This document shows, one piece after another, positions 7,983 to 15,424 of a DNA stretch of 38,465 nucleotides. A program made the position numbers and the translations under genes. Source of the stretch: JAKOQB01 sp050258235 (GTDB lineage: Bacteria; Pseudomonadota; Gammaproteobacteria; Burkholderiales; Burkholderiaceae_F). The stretch covers positions 1 through 38,465 of the forward strand of contig JBLMYK010000220.1 of the NCBI GenBank assembly GCA_050258235.1, in the 5' to 3' direction. Each line of letters starts with the position of its first letter. Within the stretch, counting starts at the first letter, position 1. The notes beneath the pieces were generated by a model that saw only the letters and a list, made by a program, of their open reading frames with translations, ran no database searches and was not told the DNA's origin.

Positions 7983-9503
7983 ATGGATATTTCGGATTGG
8001 ATCTCCGGCCACGCGCTGCGGTCGCCGCACAGGACGGCGATCCGCTTCGACGGGCGCGATCTCAGCTACGCGGATTTCGCGCAGCAGATCGGGCGGCTCG
8101 CCTCCGCGCTCGCGGCCTGCGGCGTCGCCCGGGGGCGCTGCGTGTCGTATCTCGGACTGAACCGGCCGGAGGAACTCGCACTGCTGTTCGCCTGCGCGCG
8201 CCTCGGCGCGCTGTTCATGCCGCTGAACTGGCGGCTCGCCGCTCCCGAGCATCGCGAGCGGCTGCTCGACTGTCCGCCGGCCGTGCTCGTGGTCGAGGAC
8301 GGCTTCGTCGCGCAGACGGTGGCCAACGAGGACACGTTGCCGCCGATGACGCGCGTGGCGATCGGCAGCGCTCCGGAAGGATGGATCACCTACGATGCGC
8401 TGCTCGCGCGTGCCGGCAGCGCCGCGCGCGACGCGACGGTCACGCCGCAACTGCCGCTACTCGTCTGCCACACCTCCGGTTCGACCGGCCAGCCCAAGGG
8501 CGTATTGCTCACACAAGGCGCGCTGATCGCCAACGCCGCCAACAGCGTCGCACTGCACGACATGACCGCGGAGGACCGCATCCTCACCAATCTGCCGCTG
8601 TTCCACGTCGGGGGGCTCAACAACCAGACCACGCCGGCGCTGCAGGCAGGCGCGACCGTGGTGCTGCACTCGAAGTTCGATCCGGTCACGACCTTCGATG
8701 CGATCGAGCAGGAGCGCATCACGCTCACCGTGCTGGTGCCGACGCAATTGACGATGATGATGGCGCTGCCGCGCTGGCAGTCGGCGGACTTCTCCAGCCT
8801 GCGCATGATCACCACCGGCTCGACGATCGTGCCCGAGCACATCATCCGCGCGGTGCACGCGCGCGGTGTGCCGCTGGTGCAGATCTACGGCCTGACCGAG
8901 ACCTGCCCGATCGCTGCGTATCTGCGCGCGGAGGACGCGGTGCGCAAGGCCGGGTCGACCGGCAGGGCGGCGCCGCATTGCGAGCTGCGCGTGGTCGACG
9001 GCGACGACCGCGATGTCGCGCCGGGTGCACGCGGCGAGATCCTGATCCGCGGCGCCAACGTGATGGTCGGCTACTGGAAGCAGCCGCAGGCGACTGCCGC
9101 CGCGCTCGCCGGCGGATGGTTCCACAGCGGCGACATCGGCCACTTCGACACCGACGGCTTCCTGTGGGTCGACGGCCGCGCCAAGGACATGATCATCTCC
9201 GGCGGCGAGAACATCGCGCCGGCGGAGATCGAGAACGTGCTGCTCGAGTGCCCGGATGTCGCCGAGGTCGCGGTGGTCGGCCGGCCCGACGCGAACTGGG
9301 GTGAGGTCGTGGTCGCGGTGATCGCGCCGAAGGCAGGACGCAGGCTGACCTCCGAGCGCGTGCTGGCGCTTCTTGACGGCCGCATCGCGCGCTACAAGCA
9401 CCCGCGCCAGGTGCTGGTCGTCGGCGAACTGCCGAAGACCGCGCTCGGCAAGGTGCGCAAGGAAGATGTAAGGCGATTGGTCGTTGAAACCCCCAAGGCC
9501 TGA
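7983..9503 (+). CDS. AMP-forming acyl-CoA ligase
   Basis: This 506-residue protein belongs to the ANL superfamily of adenylate-forming enzymes and would activate a carboxylic acid to its CoA thioester with ATP. The P-loop CHTSGSTGQPKG is at about residues 161-172, YGLTETCP near 301, and GWFHSGDIG near 378. A RAKDMIISGGENIAPAEIE hinge follows, and the C-terminal catalytic-lysine motif LPKTALGKVRK is near 482-492. Length and motifs are complete. It lies between the thiolase (8-bp gap) and hyuA (19-bp gap). By analogy with benzoylacetate-CoA ligase, which follows acetophenone carboxylase, a 3-oxo acid is one plausible substrate, but the sequence itself does not fix the acyl specificity. Confidence 0.9.
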   Translation: MDISDWISGHALRSPHRTAIRFDGRDLSYADFAQQIGRLASALAACGVARGRCVSYLGLNRPEELALLFACARLGALFMPLNWRLAAPEHRERLLDCPPAVLVVEDGFVAQTVANEDTLPPMTRVAIGSAPEGWITYDALLARAGSAARDATVTPQLPLLVCHTSGSTGQPKGVLLTQGALIANAANSVALHDMTAEDRILTNLPLFHVGGLNNQTTPALQAGATVVLHSKFDPVTTFDAIEQERITLTVLVPTQLTMMMALPRWQSADFSSLRMITTGSTIVPEHIIRAVHARGVPLVQIYGLTETCPIAAYLRAEDAVRKAGSTGRAAPHCELRVVDGDDRDVAPGARGEILIRGANVMVGYWKQPQATAAALAGGWFHSGDIGHFDTDGFLWVDGRAKDMIISGGENIAPAEIENVLLECPDVAEVAVVGRPDANWGEVVVAVIAPKAGRRLTSERVLALLDGRIARYKHPRQVLVVGELPKTALGKVRKEDVRRLVVETPKA

Positions 9504-9522
9504 ACGAACAGGAGCCCGGGCG

Positions 9523-11649
9523 ATGGCACTCAAGATCGGAATCGACGTCGGCGGCACGTTCACCGACTTCGTCGTCGTGCGGGACGGCGCGCCGCCGGTG
9601 ATCTACAAGACGCTGTCCACGCCGAGCGATCCGTCGATCGCGGTCGTCGACGGGCTCGCGGAGGTCGCGGCGAGCCAGCAGCCGCCGATGTCGCTCGACG
9701 CGTTCGCCGCGACGATCGACACGCTGGTGCACGGCACGACCGTGACCACCAACGCGACGCTGACGCACAGCGGGGCGAAATGCGGGCTGCTGACCACCGA
9801 GGGCGTGCGCGACGCGCTCGAGATGCGGCGCGGCGTCCGCGAGGAGCAGTACAACAACCGCTACACCAACGTGAAGCCGCTGGTGTCGCGCTACCTGCGC
9901 GCGGGCATCCGCGGGCGGCTCGACCGCAACGGGCGCGAGCTGGCACCGCTCGATCTCGACGGCGTGCGCAGCGCGATCGAACTCTTCAAGCGCGAGAATG
10001 TGCAGGCAGTCGCGATCTGCTTCATGAACTCGTTCGCCAACCAGGCGCACGAGCAGGCCGCGGCGGAACTGGTGAAGCGCGAGCTGCCGGGCGCGTATCT
10101 GTCCGTGTCCACCGACGTGCTGCCGTCGATCCGCTTCTACGAGCGCGTCAGCACGACGGCGCTGAACGCGTACGTCGGGCCGAAGCTGAACCACTACCTC
10201 GACCAGCTGGTCGGGCGATTGAACGGGATCGGTTTCAAGGGCCTGCTGCTGATCATGCAGTCCAACGGCGGCGTGATCTCGCCGCAGCTCGCGCGCGAAA
10301 AGGCGGCACTCACCCTGCTGTCCGGGCCGGCCGGCGGGCCGGGCGCGGGCCTGTTCTACGTGCGCGCGCACGGCCAGGACAAGTGCATCACGACCGACAT
10401 GGGCGGCACCAGCTTCGAGGCGTCGGTCGCGGTGCGCGCGCCGATGGTCAAGAACGACGGCGAGATCGCGCGCCACAAGATTGCGCTGCCGATGCTCGAC
10501 ATCCACACCATCGGCGCCGGCGGCGGCTCGATCGGCTGGCTCGACGAGGGCGGCCTGCTGCGCATGGGCCCGCAGAGCGCGGGCGCCGATCCGGGTCCGG
10601 CGTGCTACGGCAAGGGCGGGAGACTGCCGACCACGACCGATGCCAACGTCGTGCTCGGCTATCTGGACCCGAACTACTTCGCCGGCGGCAAGATGAGGCT
10701 CGACGCCGCCGCGGCGCGGCGCGCGATCGAGGAACACATCGCGCGGCCGATGGGCCTCACGGTCGAGGAAGCCGCCGCCGGCATGTACCGCGTGGCATGC
10801 AACAACATGGCGCAGGGCGTGCGCGAGGTGACGATCAAGCGCGGCTTCGATCCGCGCGAGTTCCCGTTCATCCCGGCCGGCGGCGCCGGGCCGATTCACG
10901 CCTGCCTGATCTGCCAGGAACTGGAGATTCCGCTGCAGATCGTGCCGCGCGAGGCGTCCGTTCTGTGCGCATTCGGCATGCTGATGAGCGAACTGAAGCA
11001 CGACTTCGTGCGCACGTTCGTCTCCAGGCTGGACGGCATTGACTGGCAGCGGCTCGCGACGCTGATCGACGACATGCAGCGCGATGGCGAGCGGCAGCTG
11101 GCCGAGGAGCGCATTCCCGCCGCGCGGCGCCGCTACGACGTGCGGCTCGACTGCCGTTACATCAAGCAGTACCACGAAGTGTCGCTGCCGGTGCCGCGGG
11201 AACTCATCGACCGACGCGACACCGCCGGCATCGCCAAGGCGTTTCATGCCGAGCACAACCGCCTGTTCGGCTATTCGCTGGCGCAGGAATCCACTCCGAT
11301 CGAGATCATCAACGTGCGCGTGCAGGCGGTGGGCGCGACCGACAAGCCCGCGTACCGCGAGGAAGCTTGGGGCGGCGCCGACGCGGCGCACGCGCTGAAG
11401 GGCAGGCGCAGCGTGTACGTGCCGGAGACGCGCAAGTTCGCCGAGGTACCGGTCTACGACGGCCACCGGCTGCGGTTCGGCAACCGCGTCGACGGGCCCG
11501 CGCTGATCGAGCAGGAGACGACCGCGGTGTTCATCAGCAATTCGTACGACTGCGTGGTCGACGCGCTCGGCTCGTTCGCGCTGTTTGCCAAGGGGCGCGA
11601 GGATCTTGTCGCCTCGTGCATCCGCCAGGCCGAGGAGGCAACGGTATGA
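9523..11649 (+). CDS. hyuA: Hydantoinase/oxoprolinase or ketone carboxylase subunit, HyuA type
   Basis: The 708-residue protein is a complete HyuA-type subunit. It opens MALKIGIDVGGTFTDFVVV (nucleotide-binding motif) and contains VHGTTVTTNATLTHSGAK, a TDMGGTSFEASVAVRAP segment and SAGADPGPACYGKGG. Its length is close to that of the corresponding subunits of acetone and acetophenone carboxylases as well as N-methylhydantoinases. The ATG at 9523 has a GGAG ribosome-binding site about eight bases upstream. Its stop overlaps the hyuB start (ATGA), the usual coupling for obligate partners. Because the neighbours are an acyl-CoA ligase and a thiolase, an ATP-dependent ketone carboxylase is an attractive alternative to hydantoinase. 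It is clearly distinct in sequence from the partial copy at 1-1493. Confidence 0.92.
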   Translation: MALKIGIDVGGTFTDFVVVRDGAPPVIYKTLSTPSDPSIAVVDGLAEVAASQQPPMSLDAFAATIDTLVHGTTVTTNATLTHSGAKCGLLTTEGVRDALEMRRGVREEQYNNRYTNVKPLVSRYLRAGIRGRLDRNGRELAPLDLDGVRSAIELFKRENVQAVAICFMNSFANQAHEQAAAELVKRELPGAYLSVSTDVLPSIRFYERVSTTALNAYVGPKLNHYLDQLVGRLNGIGFKGLLLIMQSNGGVISPQLAREKAALTLLSGPAGGPGAGLFYVRAHGQDKCITTDMGGTSFEASVAVRAPMVKNDGEIARHKIALPMLDIHTIGAGGGSIGWLDEGGLLRMGPQSAGADPGPACYGKGGRLPTTTDANVVLGYLDPNYFAGGKMRLDAAAARRAIEEHIARPMGLTVEEAAAGMYRVACNNMAQGVREVTIKRGFDPREFPFIPAGGAGPIHACLICQELEIPLQIVPREASVLCAFGMLMSELKHDFVRTFVSRLDGIDWQRLATLIDDMQRDGERQLAEERIPAARRRYDVRLDCRYIKQYHEVSLPVPRELIDRRDTAGIAKAFHAEHNRLFGYSLAQESTPIEIINVRVQAVGATDKPAYREEAWGGADAAHALKGRRSVYVPETRKFAEVPVYDGHRLRFGNRVDGPALIEQETTAVFISNSYDCVVDALGSFALFAKGREDLVASCIRQAEEATV

Positions 11650-13325
11650 GTGTCAAGATCGATCCCATCCTGCTGTCGGTGTACGCGCGCACGTTCAAGT
11701 CGATCACCGACGAGATGAGCATCTCGATGGAGAAGACGACGCGCTCTCCGATCCTGTGCGAGGCGAAGGACTACGTGACGGGGCTGTACGACGCCGACGG
11801 CAACATGCTCGAGCAGACCGAAAACCTGCCGATCCTGGCGTTCTCGCTGGCGCCGGTGTGCAAGTACATCAAGCAGTATTTCGGCGACGAGATCTATCCC
11901 GGCGACGTGATCTTCCACAACGACGTGTTCTCGCTCGGCAACCAGAACAACGACGTCGCCGTGTACAAGCCGGTGTTCCACGGCGACAAGCTCGTCGCCT
12001 GGACGGCAGTCAAGGGTCACCAGGCCGACATCGGCGGCAACGTGCGCGGCGGCTACAACCCGAACGCGGTCGAGGTGTGGCAGGAGGCGCTGCGCATTCC
12101 CGCGGTCAAGGTGTACGAGCGCGGCAAGCTGCGCAAGGATGTGTGGAATCTGATCTTCGCCAACATCCGGCTCGACATCGTCCAGCACGACATGAAGGCC
12201 GAGATCGGCGCCTGCACGGTCGGCGAGCGGCGGCTGCTGGAGCTGATCGACAAGTACGGCCTGGAGAGCTTCGAGTCGCACAAGCAGGCGCTGTTCGAAG
12301 CCACCCGCAAGATGATGGAAGCGGAGATCGCCAAGATCCCGAACGGCCGCTACTCGGGCGAAGGCTATGTGTACTACGACGGCCGCAACCAGGGCAGCAA
12401 GTACACGATCCGCGTCGACATCGAAGTGAAGGACAAGTCGATCAAGTTCGATTACTCGCGCACCGATGCGCAGACCAACGGCTTCGTCAACGGCACCTTC
12501 ACGTCGAGCGCGTCGGCGACGATCCTGACGCTGCTGCAGATGGTCAACCCTGACATCCCGCACAACGAAGGGATGGTGCAGCCGATCGAGATCGTGATCC
12601 CCGAGGGCACGATCCTGAACGCCGCGTACCCGAAGGCAACCACGTTCGGCAACCACCTGTGCCCGCCGAACGCCGACGCGATTCAGCGCGCGCTCGCCCC
12701 CGTGATGCCCGACCGCGTGACCGCCGGCTGGAACAACCTGCTGTGCTCACTGACCACCGGCACCGATCCGCAGAAGAACGAGACCTACGTCGACATCGGC
12801 TTCATGGGGCTCAAAGGCGGATCGGGCGCGCTCAAGGGCACCGACGGCTACGACCACATCGGCATGATCGATGCGTCCGGCGGCGTGCTCGACCAGGACT
12901 ACGAGATGTTCGAGCAGCAGACGCCGCACCGACTGATCCGGCACGAGTTGCTGACCGATTCCGCCGGCCCCGGCCAGTGGCGCGGCGGGCTGGGCGTGGA
13001 AACGATCTTCGAGATCGGGTCGGAGGACACGCAGCTAGTCACCTTTGGCGACGGCGATTTCGAGGGTGCGTTCGGTCTGTTCGGCGGCGGCGGTGCGGGC
13101 TTGAACTTCATCAAGCTGCGCTATCCGGACGGGACCGAGGTGGTGCCGAAGAACAAGGACCTGATCACCGGCGTGCCGAGGGGAACCGTCTATCACCAGG
13201 TCGCGGGCGGCGGCGGTGGATATGGCGATCCGAAGCTGCGCGATCGGAAGGTTTTGGCGGAGGAAGTGAAGAATGGGGTGATTACGCTGGAGGCGGCGCG
13301 GCGGTTGTATGGGTTTGAAGGGTGA
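11646..13325 (+). CDS. hyuB: Hydantoinase/oxoprolinase or ketone carboxylase subunit, HyuB type
   Basis: The 559-residue protein is a HyuB-type catalytic subunit. The N-terminus (KIDPILLSVYARTFKSITDE) and an EAKDYVTGLYDADGNMLEQ segment match the family, followed by FHNDVFSLGNQNNDVAVYKP and VKGHQADIGGNVRGG. These motifs supply conserved acidic and histidine residues thought to bind metal in acetone carboxylase-type proteins. The C-terminal half carries GGLGVETIFEIG and a glycine-rich VAGGGGGYGDPKLRDR. It forms a pair with the preceding hyuA (ATGA overlap). No small third subunit gene, as found with acetone and acetophenone carboxylases, follows; the next 570 bp hold only a palindromic element. 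The operon appears to end here. Confidence 0.92.
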   Translation: MSVKIDPILLSVYARTFKSITDEMSISMEKTTRSPILCEAKDYVTGLYDADGNMLEQTENLPILAFSLAPVCKYIKQYFGDEIYPGDVIFHNDVFSLGNQNNDVAVYKPVFHGDKLVAWTAVKGHQADIGGNVRGGYNPNAVEVWQEALRIPAVKVYERGKLRKDVWNLIFANIRLDIVQHDMKAEIGACTVGERRLLELIDKYGLESFESHKQALFEATRKMMEAEIAKIPNGRYSGEGYVYYDGRNQGSKYTIRVDIEVKDKSIKFDYSRTDAQTNGFVNGTFTSSASATILTLLQMVNPDIPHNEGMVQPIEIVIPEGTILNAAYPKATTFGNHLCPPNADAIQRALAPVMPDRVTAGWNNLLCSLTTGTDPQKNETYVDIGFMGLKGGSGALKGTDGYDHIGMIDASGGVLDQDYEMFEQQTPHRLIRHELLTDSAGPGQWRGGLGVETIFEIGSEDTQLVTFGDGDFEGAFGLFGGGGAGLNFIKLRYPDGTEVVPKNKDLITGVPRGTVYHQVAGGGGGYGDPKLRDRKVLAEEVKNGVITLEAARRLYGFEG

Positions 13326-13369
13326 AATGACAACTGCTGATATCGCGCGGGTCGCGGTGGGTTGCACCC

Positions 13370-13860
13370 GGCAGGGGCTCATGGTGGGGCGGTCGGCTCT
13401 ACCGGCCGACTTCACTCCGATGCTCGGCCTGAGGTCGCGCCGCATAACTCGCTGCGCTCACCGCGTTCGCTTCGCTCGAACAGATGCGGCGAGTCGGTTT
13501 ACAAAGCGCGCTCAAGCGCGCCGACCTCAAGCCTGTGCTTCTCGTCGCCCCACAAATCGCCCCTGCCGGGTACCACCCACCGCTCGGGTTACGCCGTTGG
13601 ACTTCGCGAAGTCGAACGCGCTGCCCGCAAAGGGGCGTTCGGGCAGGTCGCAGCGCGCCTATGCGGCGCCGAGAAGCGCAGCAGCCGTCGCCGCGCGCGC
13701 CAGCGCGCCACGTCAACCAATTCGGCGCGTCTGTTCGAACGAAGCGAACGCAGTGAGCGTAGTGAGTTACGCGACGGACGATGGCCGCGAGCATCGCAGG
13801 GAAGTCGGTGCGAAGCGCCGACCGCCGCAGTGGCGCGCGGACGCCTGCCCGCACACCCCT
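13370..13860. repeat. Imperfect palindromic element of about 490 bp
   Basis: The whole gap between hyuB and the acyl-CoA dehydrogenase gene (13326-13895) is non-coding and holds one large inverted repeat. The best-conserved arm segments, 13446-13488 and 13726-13768, match in 38 of 43 positions as reverse complements. An outer pair (13389-13397 and 13817-13825) is identical over nine bases. All pairs share one axis near 13607. On that axis is a perfect 14-bp palindrome, GACTTCGCGAAGTC (13600-13613). Arms contain smaller hairpins built on TTCGCTTCGCTCGAA. No transposase or other gene remnant is seen. It may be a dispersed intergenic repeat or a strong transcription block; this cannot be settled from one copy. 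Confidence 0.85.
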
Positions 13861-13895
13861 TTGCGGCTGCGATCTCTCGCATAGTCAGATCAGAG

Positions 13896-15029
13896 ATGGA
13901 CTTCGACCTTACCCCCGACCAACGCGCAGTCCGCGATTCCTTTGCGCGCTTTGCCGACGAGCGCATCGCGCCGCAGGCAGCCGCGATCGACGAGGCGCAC
14001 GCGTTCCCCCGCGCGCTGTTCGACGAGCTGGCAGCGCTGGGCTTCTTCGGCATGCGTTACCCGGAGGATGTCGGCGGAACCGGCATGGGGCTGACCGAGT
14101 TCTGCCTTGCGCTCGCCGAGATCGCGCGCGGGTCGATGTCGCTCGCCGGGGCGGCGGCGATGCAGTCGCTGATGGGGACCAAGTTCCTGCACATGCTTGG
14201 CAATGTGGACATCGTCGAGCGCCTGTTCAAGCCGGCGTTGCGCGGCGAGAAGATCGGTGCGATCTGCATGACGGAACCCAACGCCGGCTCGGATCTCGAC
14301 GGCATTGCGACGTTCGCAAAGAAGGTCGACGGCGGCTACGTCCTGAACGGGCAGAAGACCTGGATCACGTCGGCGCCGGTGGCGGACTTCTTCACCGTGT
14401 TCGCGCGCGCCGGAGCCGAGAAGAAGCTGACGATCTTCCTCGTCGAGCGCTCGTTCAAGGGCCTCGCGGTGGGCCGCGCGATCCACAAGATGGGCGTGTG
14501 GGCGCTGCCGACGTCAGAAGTTGCGTTCGACGACTGCTTCGTGCCCGATTCGCACCGGCTGTCGAGGGAGGAAGGCGACGGCGAAGGCCATCTGCGCAAG
14601 ACGCTGGCGGAGATCCGCATCATCACCGGCGCGATGGCGCTCGGCGTGGCGCGCGCCGCGCTCGCCGAGGCAACGCACTACGCCGCCGAACGCAAGCAGT
14701 TCGGCAAGCCGATCAACCGCTTCCAGGCGATCCAGTTCAAGCTGGCCGAGATGGCGACCGGGCTGGAGGCCGCGACGCAACTCGTCTACTACGCGGCGTG
14801 GCTGCGCGATGCCGGCCGGCCGCATCACAAGGAAGCGGCAATGTGCAAGCTCAACGCCACCGAGACCGCGGCGGCGATCTGCGACCAGGCCGCGCGCGTG
14901 CTCGCGTCGTACGGCTACGCGATGGAGTACCCGGTGCAGCGGTACCTGCGCGACGTGCGCTTCACGCTGATCGGCGGCGGCACCAGCGAAATCCTGAAAC
15001 TGATCATCGCCAAGGAGGTCACAGCATGA
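13896..15029 (+). CDS. Acyl-CoA dehydrogenase
   Basis: The 377-residue flavoprotein has all acyl-CoA dehydrogenase landmarks: MDFDLTPDQRAVRDSFARFA at the N-terminus, the FAD/substrate signature CMTEPNAGSD near 124-133, QKTWITSA near 153-160, ERKQFGKPI near 265-273 and IGGGTSEILK near 359-368. It would oxidise an acyl-CoA at C2-C3 and pass electrons to ETF. The YEGT-type catalytic glutamate is Gly361 here, as in isovaleryl-CoA dehydrogenase-like enzymes. The alternative helix-G glutamate position appears to be Ile240, with Glu239 one residue earlier, so the base is not certain. I chose the ATG at 13896 because upstream extension enters the palindromic repeat. Its stop overlaps the next start (ATGA), coupling it to the B12 mutase. 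Confidence 0.93.
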   Translation: MDFDLTPDQRAVRDSFARFADERIAPQAAAIDEAHAFPRALFDELAALGFFGMRYPEDVGGTGMGLTEFCLALAEIARGSMSLAGAAAMQSLMGTKFLHMLGNVDIVERLFKPALRGEKIGAICMTEPNAGSDLDGIATFAKKVDGGYVLNGQKTWITSAPVADFFTVFARAGAEKKLTIFLVERSFKGLAVGRAIHKMGVWALPTSEVAFDDCFVPDSHRLSREEGDGEGHLRKTLAEIRIITGAMALGVARAALAEATHYAAERKQFGKPINRFQAIQFKLAEMATGLEAATQLVYYAAWLRDAGRPHHKEAAMCKLNATETAAAICDQAARVLASYGYAMEYPVQRYLRDVRFTLIGGGTSEILKLIIAKEVTA

Positions 15030-15424
15030 CCGGAACGAAGCGAGTCCGCGTCGTGCTCGCCAAGCCGGGGCTGGACGGCCACGACCAGGGCGCGAAGGTG
15101 GTTGCGCGCGCAATGCGCGATGCCGGCTTCGAGGTGATCTACACCGGTCTGCGCCAGACGCCGGAGCAGATCACGCGCGTCGCCATGCAGGAGGACGTCG
15201 ACGTGATCGCGCTCTCGAGCATGGCGGGGTCGCACCTCGCGTTCTGCCGGCGGCTGAAGCCGCTGCTCGAGGAAGCGGGGCTGACCGACAAGCTGTGGAT
15301 CATCGGCGGCAACCTGCCGGCGCAGGACCACGACGAACTGCGCGCGCTCGGTTTCAGGGGAATCTTCCCCACCAGCTCGAAACTCGACGCGATCTGCGAC
15401 TTCATTCGAGAGAATGCGCCATGA
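15026..15424 (+). CDS. B12-binding small subunit of acyl-CoA mutase
   Basis: The 132-residue protein is a stand-alone cobalamin-binding domain of the methylmalonyl-CoA mutase type. KPGLDGHDQGAKVVARAM holds the DxHxxG signature (D17, H19, G22), with His19 as the expected lower cobalt ligand. ALSSMAGSHL and LWIIGGNLPAQD supply the other two conserved cobalamin-contact regions. An AAGGAGG ribosome-binding site is at 15012-15018. It overlaps both neighbours with ATGA junctions, so dehydrogenase, small subunit and large subunit are made together. Separate small and large subunits are found in 2-hydroxyisobutyryl-CoA, isobutyryl-CoA and archaeal methylmalonyl-CoA mutases. In the single-chain enzymes the two are fused. 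Confidence 0.94.
   Translation: MTGTKRVRVVLAKPGLDGHDQGAKVVARAMRDAGFEVIYTGLRQTPEQITRVAMQEDVDVIALSSMAGSHLAFCRRLKPLLEEAGLTDKLWIIGGNLPAQDHDELRALGFRGIFPTSSKLDAICDFIRENAP

Noticed and set aside
9193..11466. 757-residue open frame on the minus strand opposite hyuA
   Set aside because: The product is an Arg/Ala/Asp-rich sequence without motifs and lies across a well-supported gene.
13362..13895. Extension of the acyl-CoA dehydrogenase frame upstream
   Set aside because: The extra residues are encoded by the palindromic repeat and are not like any dehydrogenase N-terminus; the family start is at 13896.
13326..13895. Insertion sequence remnant
   Set aside because: No transposase-like reading frame; the element is a palindrome without an internal gene.
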